64,000 nucleotides of DNA from Tolypothrix bouteillei VB521301 (GTDB taxonomy: Bacteria; Cyanobacteriota; Cyanobacteriia; Cyanobacteriales; Nostocaceae). This document shows positions 9,109 through 16,576 of this stretch, piece by piece; positions within the stretch are counted from its first letter, which is position 1; the number at the start of each line of letters is the position of its first letter. The notes under the pieces were generated by a model. That model was not told the DNA's origin. It searched no databases and worked only from the letters and a program-made list of their open reading frames with translations. The stretch spans positions 2,439,578 to 2,503,577 of the forward strand of contig NZ_JHEG04000001.1 of assembly GCF_000760695.4 (NCBI RefSeq), in the 5' to 3' direction. The translations under genes were made by a program, and so were the position numbers.

Positions 9109-9340
9109 TGGCTAATGGTGAGTCCAGCCCTGAAGGCGGGTTTCCCGCCGTAGGGGACTGGTGAGACCAGCCCTGCAGGCGGGTTTCCCGCCGTAGGGGA
9201 CTGGCGAACCCGAAGGGCGAACCCGAAGGGCGAACCCGAAGGGCGAACCCGAAGGGCTAATGGCTAATGGTAATTAACAATTAGCAATTAGCAATTAGCA
9301 ATTAGCAATTAACAATTAGCAATTAACAATTAACAACTAA
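9109..9340. repeat. Composite repeat array (38-mer x2, 13-mer x4, heptamers)
   Basis: Two near-identical 38-bp units (9124-9161 and 9167-9204) each contain a GGCGGG/CCCGCC hairpin. Four perfect 13-bp units (CGAACCCGAAGGG, 9205-9256) follow directly, then CAATTAG-type heptamers from about 9270 to 9335. These are short tandemly repeated repetitive sequences typical of heterocystous cyanobacteria. The array separates the GST gene from the StaP-like P450 within one transcription direction, so it may weaken read-through. Confidence 0.85.
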
Positions 9341-9351
9341 CGGAGCCAAAA

Positions 9352-10602
9352 ATGACCGTTTCTACAATTGAAAGACTTAACCCATTTATACCTGAAGTCA
9401 TCGCAGATCCCTATGCAGTCTATCGGCGCTACAGAGAAGAAGACCCCGTGCATTGGGGAATTTCTGCAAATCCTCAATTGCCTGGTGCTTGGTATATCTT
9501 CCGTTATGACGATGTTATGCAAGTGATGGAAGACCGCAGATTTGGTCGCGAAACTTTGAACGAACGAGAGGATGTTGAAACTACGCCAGTACCAACGGCA
9601 TATAATGCGTTCCTCTCTCTGGTAAGTAACTGGATAGTTTTCCGGGAACCACCCAATCATACACGGCTAAAATCTCTAGCTAGCAAGGCATTCACCCCAA
9701 AAATTGTCGAAAACATTCGTCCAGCCATCTACCAAATTGCAGACAATCTGCTGGATAAAGTTCAAAACCGTGGAGAATTGGATTTGGTTGAGGATTTCGC
9801 TTTCCCTCTGCCAACCAAGGTAGTTGCTATTATGCTGGGTGCTGACCCAGAAGACCTACCATTGTTTCGTGAATGGGCTCTTGCTATGCAGCATGCCAGT
9901 GCTTCCCGTTTGAAACCACCACCAGAAGTTTACGAACAGGCAAACCGTGGTGCTCAATCATTTATCGACTATTTTACTCCTCTAATTGCAGAGCGACGTG
10001 CCAATCCACGGGAAGATCTGATCTCAGCTTTGGTTAAGGCTGCTGATGAAGGCGACAAATTGAGTGACTTTGAAATCGTTGCTACTTGTACTCACTTGTT
10101 GACGGCGGGACATGAAACTACAATCAATCTGATTGCTAAGGGGACACTGGCGTTACTTCACCATCCAGAAGCACTCAAAAAGTTACGCTCCCACCCCGAA
10201 TTTATCCCTGCGGCAGTAGAAGAGTTCGTCCGCTACGACACCCCCATCCAGATGGTAACACGTTGGGCTTATGCAGATGTTGAGGTTGGTGGGAAGTTAA
10301 TCCGGCGCGGGGACAGTGTAGGCGTCATGCTTGGCTCTGCTAACCGAGATCCCGCTCAATTCAAGAATCCCGATGTTCTAGATATACAGCGTCAAGACAA
10401 CAAACACAGTGCTTATGGCGGCGGTATCCATTACTGTCTTGGTTCGTCGTTAGCCCGCGCTGAGGGTCAAATTGCTATAAATGTCCTGCTCAACCGTTTA
10501 CCAGAACTTCGTTTGCTAGACGAGAAGATTCAGTGGGCTAACAATATCGTGTTTCACGGTCCCAATCATCTCAGGGTTGCTTTTAATAAACCTGTAGCTT
10601 AA
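9352..10602 (+). CDS. Cytochrome P450, StaP/RebP-like (chromopyrrolic acid coupling)
   Basis: A 416-residue soluble bacterial P450. The I-helix has the canonical AGHETT (A252 to T257) with acid E255 and alcohol T256, the K-helix has EEFVRYD, and the heme loop is YGGGIHYCLG with proximal Cys362. Features shared with StaP from memory include ADPYAVYRRYRE near the N-terminus, NW(I/L)VF(R/L)(E/D)PPNHT, PIQMVTRWAYADV and VFHGPNHLRV near the end. StaP (CYP245A1) joins the two indole rings of chromopyrrolic acid by aryl-aryl coupling to make the indolocarbazole. It is the fourth gene after the D, C and GST genes; a strong hairpin 50 bases later probably ends this transcript. Confidence 0.92.
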   Translation: MTVSTIERLNPFIPEVIADPYAVYRRYREEDPVHWGISANPQLPGAWYIFRYDDVMQVMEDRRFGRETLNEREDVETTPVPTAYNAFLSLVSNWIVFREPPNHTRLKSLASKAFTPKIVENIRPAIYQIADNLLDKVQNRGELDLVEDFAFPLPTKVVAIMLGADPEDLPLFREWALAMQHASASRLKPPPEVYEQANRGAQSFIDYFTPLIAERRANPREDLISALVKAADEGDKLSDFEIVATCTHLLTAGHETTINLIAKGTLALLHHPEALKKLRSHPEFIPAAVEEFVRYDTPIQMVTRWAYADVEVGGKLIRRGDSVGVMLGSANRDPAQFKNPDVLDIQRQDNKHSAYGGGIHYCLGSSLARAEGQIAINVLLNRLPELRLLDEKIQWANNIVFHGPNHLRVAFNKPVA

Positions 10603-10652
10603 GGACGTATCGGGTTAAATAGTTATTGCAAAAGAGCATTTTTCACTCATAG

Positions 10653-10681
10653 ATTCCCGACTTCTTGAAGAAGTCGGGAAT
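10653..10681 (+). terminator. Perfect hairpin after the StaP-like gene
   Basis: ATTCCCGACTTCTT and AAGAAGTCGGGAAT pair with almost no loop, followed by TTTT. An almost identical hairpin occurs at 16278-16306. It is a good factor-independent terminator and also looks like a dispersed genomic repeat. Confidence 0.75.
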
Positions 10682-10691
10682 TTTGCATGAG

Positions 10692-10721
10692 GTCATAAAA
10701 AGTCAGAAAAGGTCTGAACTC
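10692..10721 (+). promoter_or_regulatory. 10-bp-period direct repeats before the second P450
   Basis: Three units in exact 10-base register: GTCATAAAAA, GTCAGAAAAG and GTCTGAACTC. The following 80 bases also resemble those after the repeats at 12584 and 16435 (a GCTATTT...TTTCCGAAAA block). The array lies about 160 bases upstream of the chosen start at 10879. This looks like a regulatory module copied to several genes of the cluster. Confidence 0.55.
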
Positions 10722-10878
10722 ACGCTGGAGAGCTATTTGGTTTCCGAAAACTCTTTAGTTCTTGATGGTAATTAAACATAGATGAGATTCACTTGAGATG
10801 TTACGCTCCCAGCCAGAACTGATTCTCAAAGGCAATAGAACTATTGTTGGCAATATTGTAATACATATAAGGATCGAA

Positions 10879-12144
10879 ATGATTGAACAACTTTCAACAA
10901 AGCCTGAGAAGAAAACTTGCCCCCATCTTGGAGAAGCTTACCAACCCTTTGCTAATCCACAATTGGAGGAACCTTATTCATTTTATAAACATGCAAGAGT
11001 TGAGGAGCCACTATTTTACAGCCCGTTGTTAAACGGCTATGTTCTTACTCGTTATGATGAGATCCTAACTGTATTGAAAGACCCAGCACGCTTTTCTTCG
11101 ACAGATACTCTCAGCCCGATTGTCGAATTTACGCCTCAGGTGTTTGAAGTACTGCGTCAAGGCTTTCCCTTGGTACGCGATTTGGTTGATAGCGATGGCG
11201 AAGAACACAAACGCTTACGCGCTCCTTTGATGAAAGTGTTTGCACCAGAGCGCCTTGAGGCTATGGAAGATTCTATTCGCGCTATTGCTAATAGGCTGGT
11301 AGATAGTTTTGTCAATGATGGTCAGGCAGACATCATATCGCAATTTGCTTATCCTCTGCCTCTTGAGGCTATCCTCACTATGTACGGTATCCCATTAGAT
11401 AGGATGGCAGAACTCAAGCAGTGGTGCTATGACATGAATGCTTTGATATCGTCTTTTCTAACGCCAGAAGAACAGGTGCAATGCGCTCGCAGTATGGTGG
11501 CGATGCAGCATTTCGTTGCAGGTTTAATCGAGGAACGACGGAATGCACCTTGCAACGACTTAATTAGCAATGTACTTACCTCTAACCTGAATATGCCGGA
11601 GTTGGTGAGAATTTTAATGGGCTTAATACAAGCAGGACATAAGACGAGCTCCCATTTGATTGGGAATGCCTTAAAACTCCTACTGGAACGTCCCCAATCG
11701 TGGCAGGCTATTTGTAACGATTTATCGCTCATTCCTGCTGCTTTGGAAGAAGTACTCAGGTACGATGCTCCAGTCCCAACAATGAGTCGCACAACTACCC
11801 AAGATGTGGAACTCGCGGGAGTTGAACTACCCAAAGGGACTCGTATCTTTTTGATGTATGCTTCCGCTAACCGCGATGAAACTAAGTACAGTAATAGCGA
11901 TCGCTTTGAGATTGAACGTTTTAAACAACCACAAGCTCACCATCTCGCATTTGGTCACGGAGTCCATCACTGTATTGGTTCAAATTTAGCTCGTCGCGAA
12001 GCAAGAATCGCTCTGGAAATCTTGTCTTCGAGATTGCCAAATCTGCGACTGCGCCCAAACCAAAAATTTACCCACGTGCCAACAATGATCTTCCGTGGTT
12101 TTACACGTCTCGAAGTGGAGTGGGATATCCCTCAACAAAGGTGA
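10879..12144 (+). CDS. Cytochrome P450, paralogue A with AGHKT I-helix
   Basis: A 421-residue P450 from the chosen ATG at 10879, which has AAGGA six bases upstream; the frame stays open from 10798 but the extra 27 residues do not look like P450. It starts with a KKTCPHLGEAYQPF segment shared with the next P450. The heme loop is a canonical FGHGVHHCIG with Cys365, and EEVLRYD is the ExxR motif. In the I-helix the acidic residue is replaced: AGHKTS at 252-257, with K255 where E or D is normal. The StaP-like neighbour keeps the Glu. P450s lacking this acid often catalyse couplings or rearrangements rather than hydroxylation, so the reaction is open. It lies between a terminator/repeat module and the VOC gene, which starts 71 bases later. 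Confidence 0.9.
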   Translation: MIEQLSTKPEKKTCPHLGEAYQPFANPQLEEPYSFYKHARVEEPLFYSPLLNGYVLTRYDEILTVLKDPARFSSTDTLSPIVEFTPQVFEVLRQGFPLVRDLVDSDGEEHKRLRAPLMKVFAPERLEAMEDSIRAIANRLVDSFVNDGQADIISQFAYPLPLEAILTMYGIPLDRMAELKQWCYDMNALISSFLTPEEQVQCARSMVAMQHFVAGLIEERRNAPCNDLISNVLTSNLNMPELVRILMGLIQAGHKTSSHLIGNALKLLLERPQSWQAICNDLSLIPAALEEVLRYDAPVPTMSRTTTQDVELAGVELPKGTRIFLMYASANRDETKYSNSDRFEIERFKQPQAHHLAFGHGVHHCIGSNLARREARIALEILSSRLPNLRLRPNQKFTHVPTMIFRGFTRLEVEWDIPQQR

Positions 12145-12215
12145 AACCCATTACATATATCTCTTTCAAACGTTTCTTACTTCAAATAAATATCACATCA
12201 TAAGGAGTTAATCAA

Positions 12216-12590
12216 ATGAGTATTGTAAAAGGCTTGACAAAAATTATCATTTATGTAAAGGATATGAATACCCAAGCCCGCTTTTATCGCGATGTACTGA
12301 ACTTGACAGCGATCGACCCGACGAATGTGGATGACTACAAGGATGTAATTTGGGTAGAGTTTGCCACAGGGGAATGCAGCCTAGTGCTCCATCTAGACAA
12401 AGAGAAGCCACTCGGTCAGGATAGACCAAAGCTCGCATTTAGCGTCAATGACATGGAAACTGCTCACAAGATGTTGACTGAGCGCGGTGCAAAATTAAGT
12501 GATATTCGTTCCCGCAGACCTGGGTTAAAAGTAGCGGATGGTTTTGACCCAGAAGGTAACCCTTTCTCGATTTACTATCAAGAGTCATAA
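12216..12590 (+). CDS. VOC (glyoxalase/bleomycin-resistance) family protein
   Basis: A 124-residue single VOC domain with the beta-alpha-beta-beta-beta repeats: KIIIYVKDM and a FYRDVLNL helix at the start, LVLHLD in the middle, LAFSVNDM and the DPEGNPFSIYY final strand. AAGGAG sits 8 bases before the ATG. Of the usual metal ligands only the mid His and the late Glu (DPEGN) are plainly present; the first-strand and third-position His are missing, so it may act without metal, as a binder, isomerase or cyclase helper. Its stop codon overlaps the first unit of the repeat array at 12584. It sits between two P450s and is probably transcribed with the first. Product role in the pathway is unknown. 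Confidence 0.85.
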   Translation: MSIVKGLTKIIIYVKDMNTQARFYRDVLNLTAIDPTNVDDYKDVIWVEFATGECSLVLHLDKEKPLGQDRPKLAFSVNDMETAHKMLTERGAKLSDIRSRRPGLKVADGFDPEGNPFSIYYQES

Positions 12591-12623
12591 AAAGACAGAA
12601 AAAGTCAGAAAAGGTCTGAACTC
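12584..12623 (+). promoter_or_regulatory. 10-bp-period direct repeats before the third P450
   Basis: Four units in 10-base register: GTCATAAAAA, GACAGAAAAA, GTCAGAAAAG and GTCTGAACTC. The first unit overlaps the stop codon of the VOC gene. The similarity to the other copies extends about 70 bases downstream, including TTTGCGAAAA. Confidence 0.55.
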
Positions 12624-12758
12624 AAGCTATAAAGCGATTCCGTTTGCGAAAAGCACTCAGCCATAGCTGTTAATTAACAATAGATGATTCACAAGGTTGC
12701 TTCATCCTTGGTGGAAATATTTCTTTCTAGATTTTTTGTAAGTTTAAGAGACGAAAAA

Positions 12759-14075
12759 ATGGATAACGTTGATACCCTGCAAGCACACAATCTAGCGTTC
12801 AATGACCAACAAGATGAACAATTGAGTGAGGAGAAAGGAATAGAAAAACAGCAAAAGACTTGCCCTCATCTTGGAAAAGAGTTTCACCCCTTTGTTAATC
12901 CATTACTGGATAACCCTTATCCCTTCTATAAGCATGCTAGAAATGAAGAACCAATCTTTTTCAGTTCACTATTGAATGCTTATGTTCTGACGCGATATGA
13001 AGATGTTTTAACAGTACTGAAAGATCCAGTACGATTTTCTTCTGCACAAAGTCTCCAATCTGTTGGCGACTTTGCTCCTGAGACAATTGAAGTGTTGCGT
13101 CAAGGCTTTCCCGTTGTTTCACTTATTGGTAGTGATGGCGAACAACACAGGCGCTTCCGTGCTCCTTTTTTGAAAGCTTTCGCCACAGAAAAACTAGTCG
13201 CTATGGAAGGCTCAACTCGTGCGATCGCTAACAGATTGGTAGACAATTTTATCAATGATGGTCAGGTAGAAATCTTATCAAAGTTTGCTTATCCTCTGCC
13301 CCTTGAAGTTATCTTCAATATGTACGGTGTTCCTTTAAATAAGATGGCAGAAGTGAAGCATTGGGGTAGTGAAGTTACAGCTTTGTTTTCTACACCTTTA
13401 ACGCCAGAACGACAAGTTGAGTGTGCTCGCAGCTATGTTGATTTACAGCATTTTATGGCACGTTTAGTTGAAGAACGACACATTTCACCTAACGGCGACA
13501 TGATTAGCGATCTATTAACTAGTGACTTAACTGTACCAGAGATAGTGCTGCTTTTATGTGAGATGATTGTAGCAGGACATAAAACAACTGCTAATTTAAT
13601 TGGCAAAGCTTTAAAACTTTTGTTAGAACAGCCTGAGTTGTGGCAAAGCCTCTGTGATGAACCATCTCTTATTCCTATTGCACTAGAAGAGGTATTGAGG
13701 TACGATACTCCAGCTGCATCAATGATTCGGGTTACTACACAAGAGGTTTCCCTCGCCGGAGCCACATTACCTAAGGACACGCGCATCCTTTTGCTGTATG
13801 GTTCTGCCAATCGTGATGAAAATCAGTATCCTGATAGCGATCGCTTCAACATTGAACGTTTCAAACAGACACCTGTTAACCATCTCGCATTTAGTCATGG
13901 AGTTCATCACTGCACGGGTTCTAATTTGGCTCGTCGGGAAGGACGGATTGCTCTAGAAGTTTTGTCTTCACGCCTGCCAAATCTCCGGCTTCGTCCGAAC
14001 CAACAACTAACACATATTCCTGCATTGCTTAACCGAGGTTACGCACAACTCTATTTGGAGTGGGACAGGGCTTAA
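12759..14075 (+). CDS. Cytochrome P450, paralogue B with AGHKT I-helix
   Basis: A 438-residue P450 from the ATG at 12759; the frame opens at 12684, but that ATG lies in the repeated upstream module and its homologous position in the other copy is not a start. It is a close paralogue of the P450 at 10879, sharing TCPHLG, NPYPFYKHAR, VLTRYEDVLTVLKDP and EVLRYDTPA. The heme loop is FSHGVHHCTG with Cys385, where the first Gly of FGxG is Ser. The I-helix again has Lys at the acid position: AGHKTT at 272-277. A tailoring role on the indolocarbazole is inferred from context. The tandem P450 pair suggests duplication followed by divergence in activity. Confidence 0.9.
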   Translation: MDNVDTLQAHNLAFNDQQDEQLSEEKGIEKQQKTCPHLGKEFHPFVNPLLDNPYPFYKHARNEEPIFFSSLLNAYVLTRYEDVLTVLKDPVRFSSAQSLQSVGDFAPETIEVLRQGFPVVSLIGSDGEQHRRFRAPFLKAFATEKLVAMEGSTRAIANRLVDNFINDGQVEILSKFAYPLPLEVIFNMYGVPLNKMAEVKHWGSEVTALFSTPLTPERQVECARSYVDLQHFMARLVEERHISPNGDMISDLLTSDLTVPEIVLLLCEMIVAGHKTTANLIGKALKLLLEQPELWQSLCDEPSLIPIALEEVLRYDTPAASMIRVTTQEVSLAGATLPKDTRILLLYGSANRDENQYPDSDRFNIERFKQTPVNHLAFSHGVHHCTGSNLARREGRIALEVLSSRLPNLRLRPNQQLTHIPALLNRGYAQLYLEWDRA

Positions 14076-14200
14076 TGAGTGGAGTACCGGACTTGAGCAT
14101 TGTGCGATCGCAAGTTAAGCCAACTCTTCACTTTTATCTCACAGCGATTGATAACTTTTACTAAAGTGTTGTTACTCCATACAAAGTTTCGTACTACTAT

Positions 14201-14245
14201 AACTTTTGTCTTTGTTAATAACTCCTTATAACTAAGACAAAAGTT
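14201..14245. promoter_or_regulatory. Inverted repeat between P450 and MFS-FHA genes
   Basis: AACTTTTGTCTT and AAGACAAAAGTT are perfect 12-bp arms around a 21-base spacer, 190 bases before the MFS-FHA start. No T-run follows. It could be an operator or a mild terminator. The rest of 14076-14436 is AT-rich with one HIP1 site and no gene. Confidence 0.4.
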
Positions 14246-14436
14246 CTATTGAATCAATAGATTTTGCTAATTGGCAACTAGAAATATTTGCCAAACAATT
14301 TGAGGAATATATTTCTCTATAATAAATATATTGATTTTTTTGAGATTCTTCATCTCACAAGCACAAAATCGTATTTTTGATTTTCCTTCCAACTCACATT
14401 TTTTAGAAAATCTTTGCAAATTAAGGAAGAAAACGG

Positions 14437-16080
14437 ATGAGTTCTTCTATAAGTCCAACCAAAATCAAACCTGCAAGTAAGATATACCAGGATAAAAACT
14501 TTTACATTATTAATGCGATAACACTTATAGCAATTTTGGGTGGAACAATTTTTAATCCAGCACTACCAACTATATCAAAAGTTTTTAGTGTTTCCAGCGA
14601 ACAGGTGTCATTGGTTGCAACGCTCTTTCAATTCCCTGGTGCGATTGTAACTCCAATCTTTGGAGTTTTAGCTGACACTTTTGGTAGAAAGCAAATCTTA
14701 GTACCTTCCCTACTTATATTTGCTTTGGGTGGAACTTTAAGCGGCTTTGCCCAAAGCTTTCGCAGTCTTTTAGAATGGAGACTTATACAAGGTATTGGTA
14801 CTGCAAGCTTAGAATCTTTACAACTGACTATAATTGGCGATCTCTACAGAGGAAAACAGCTGGGCTCTGTTATGGCGTTTAATGCTGGATTAATCGGCAT
14901 AAGTTCCGCACTTTTTCCTCTCATTGGTGGACTTTTAGCTGGTTTTAGCTGGCGGTATCCATTCATAGTATCATTGCTTGCCATTCCGATTGCTCTGTTG
15001 GTATTATTCACACTCAAACTGCCAAAGCAACAAACCAACCAGCAAAATTTTCAACTAAAACCTTATCTCCAAAGTACCTGGAGTAGCATTAACAACCGCC
15101 AAGTTGTAGGGCTGATGTTTGCAGTGATGGTACAATTCATGCTGCAAGTAGGAGCTTGCTTAACTTACATTCCAATTTTGGCAGGAAATGAGTTAGGGGC
15201 ATCTGAAGCTTTTAATGGTTTTCTGCTGACTGCTATATCGCTTGCTGTTGCTGTTGTTGCTTCTCAACTAGGACGGCTGACACAGAAATTTTCTGAAATT
15301 AAGCTTATCAAATTTTCTTTTATTCTTGCTGCTATTGCATTCCTGATTGTTCCCTTTGTTCATAACGTATGGCTGCTATTTATCCCGATTGTGTTAATTG
15401 GTGCAGCCCAAGGTCTTGCGTTTCCATCCACGCAAGCGTTGCTAGCAGGGCTTGCTGCACAAGAATCTCGAGCCGGTTTTATGGCAGTAAATTCAACAGT
15501 ACAATCCTGGGGACAAACACTTGGTCCTTTGCTTGGAAGCATTGTTGATATGATTTTAGGAACGCGGGCGGTTTTTGCAACTAGTGCGGTTATTTCATTA
15601 ATCGCATTAGTCATTTTCAATGCTCTGCTAGCAACTAAAAAACCAAGCCCCAGTCCTTCGTCGGATAGTCCTTCGGTTGCTCTCAGCTTTGTGAATGCAG
15701 AACAAGTTAGTTTCGAGCCTAGCTTTGTTGAAGTTCCCACAGTTGCAGAAAAACCTGTTGCCAGATTATTCCATGTTCAAAGCAATAAAGTTATTGAATT
15801 ACCCGATAATTTCTCTCTCATTCGCATAGGAAAACCTAACAAACGCAGCTTTCCTGATATCGATTTATCTGGATTACCCAATTCTGATATTGTTTCTCGG
15901 ATTCATGCAGAAATTAAATTTGAGGGAGGAGAATACTACATTCAAGATATGGGCAGTTCTAATGGAACTTACATTAATAAATATCCTCTATTACCCGGAA
16001 TTTGGTATAAGTTAAAGCCCGGTTTGACCTTCAGTATCGGTAGGCGAGATGCAGTCTCTTTTAAATTTCAAATTGCTTAA
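14437..16080 (+). CDS. MFS transporter with C-terminal FHA domain
   Basis: A 547-residue fusion. Residues about 20-405 form a 12-TM drug-export-type MFS, with the A-loop ADTFGRKQ after TM2 and the LEWRLIQGIG region in TM4. A linker rich in Ser and Pro (about 405-440) leads to an FHA domain: LIRIGKP, VSRIHAEI with S487, R488 and H490, then GSSNGTYIN with S507 to T511, all hallmark phosphothreonine-binding residues. FHA domains read Ser/Thr kinase signals. As the transporter at the end of the biosynthetic genes it likely exports the product, perhaps with its activity or location set by phosphorylated partners. RBS AAGGAAG precedes the ATG. Its closest relative in the window, at 16577, lacks the FHA part. 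Confidence 0.9.
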   Translation: MSSSISPTKIKPASKIYQDKNFYIINAITLIAILGGTIFNPALPTISKVFSVSSEQVSLVATLFQFPGAIVTPIFGVLADTFGRKQILVPSLLIFALGGTLSGFAQSFRSLLEWRLIQGIGTASLESLQLTIIGDLYRGKQLGSVMAFNAGLIGISSALFPLIGGLLAGFSWRYPFIVSLLAIPIALLVLFTLKLPKQQTNQQNFQLKPYLQSTWSSINNRQVVGLMFAVMVQFMLQVGACLTYIPILAGNELGASEAFNGFLLTAISLAVAVVASQLGRLTQKFSEIKLIKFSFILAAIAFLIVPFVHNVWLLFIPIVLIGAAQGLAFPSTQALLAGLAAQESRAGFMAVNSTVQSWGQTLGPLLGSIVDMILGTRAVFATSAVISLIALVIFNALLATKKPSPSPSSDSPSVALSFVNAEQVSFEPSFVEVPTVAEKPVARLFHVQSNKVIELPDNFSLIRIGKPNKRSFPDIDLSGLPNSDIVSRIHAEIKFEGGEYYIQDMGSSNGTYINKYPLLPGIWYKLKPGLTFSIGRRDAVSFKFQIA

Positions 16081-16277
16081 TGAGTTATATCGTGTTCGGA
16101 TAATGGCTTACGATTAAAAATTAAGCATGTCGCCGCGTATCCCAATCTCCGCGTCATTCTTATCGTCATTACTTAGGCGAACCTGGTATTAGTGGTTAGT
16201 GGTTAGCAGGCAATTATTCATGAAATTAGACTAACAATGGATAATCCACAATCCTAGCAATGTATAAATTCCTATCG

Positions 16278-16306
16278 ATTCCCGACTTCTTGAAGAAGCC
16301 GGGAAT
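16278..16306 (+). terminator. Second copy of the dispersed hairpin
   Basis: The same hairpin as at 10653 with one change (AAGAAGCCGGGAAT), followed by TTTTG. In both places it stands upstream of a 10-bp repeat module, here by about 130 bases. Confidence 0.65.
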
Positions 16307-16434
16307 TTTGTAGAAAGTCAGTACCCGTGAAAATTAATTTTCTCTTCATGTTGCCTGAAATACCTGTGTAATCGTGATTCTAGGTTCTAGAGATATATAA
16401 ATAAATTGACCTAGCTACTCAATTGTAGACAAGA

Positions 16435-16474
16435 GTCATAAAAAGACAGAAAAGGTCTGAAAAGGTCTGAACTT
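16435..16474 (+). promoter_or_regulatory. 10-bp-period direct repeats before the second MFS gene
   Basis: Four units in 10-base register: GTCATAAAAA, GACAGAAAAG, GTCTGAAAAG and GTCTGAACTT. The sequence just upstream (CAAGAGTCATAA) equals that at the end of the VOC gene, so the similarity to the 12584 copy starts before the repeats. The downstream block with CCAGAGCTATTT and TTTGCGAAAA is also shared. Confidence 0.55.
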
Positions 16475-16576
16475 AAGCTCCAGAGCTATTTAATTTGCGA
16501 AAATGCTTCAATTCTGGATGTTGGTTAAATACAGAAGACAATCACTGAAAAGTATCACCAACAACTACTAACTACT

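Larger units (their letters stand above)
16081..16576. other. Intergenic region between the two MFS genes
   Basis: About 500 bases with GTGGTTAGTGGTTAG-type repeats near 16195, the second copy of the ATTCCCGACTTCTT hairpin (16278-16306) and the repeat module at 16435. No open frame was found. Confidence 0.5.

Noticed and set aside
9270..9335. CRISPR-like array
   Set aside because: The repeats are contiguous heptamers without spacers; they are short tandem repeats.
10798..10878. Longer N-terminus of P450 paralogue A
   Set aside because: Residues are not P450-like and the internal ATG has a good ribosome-binding site.
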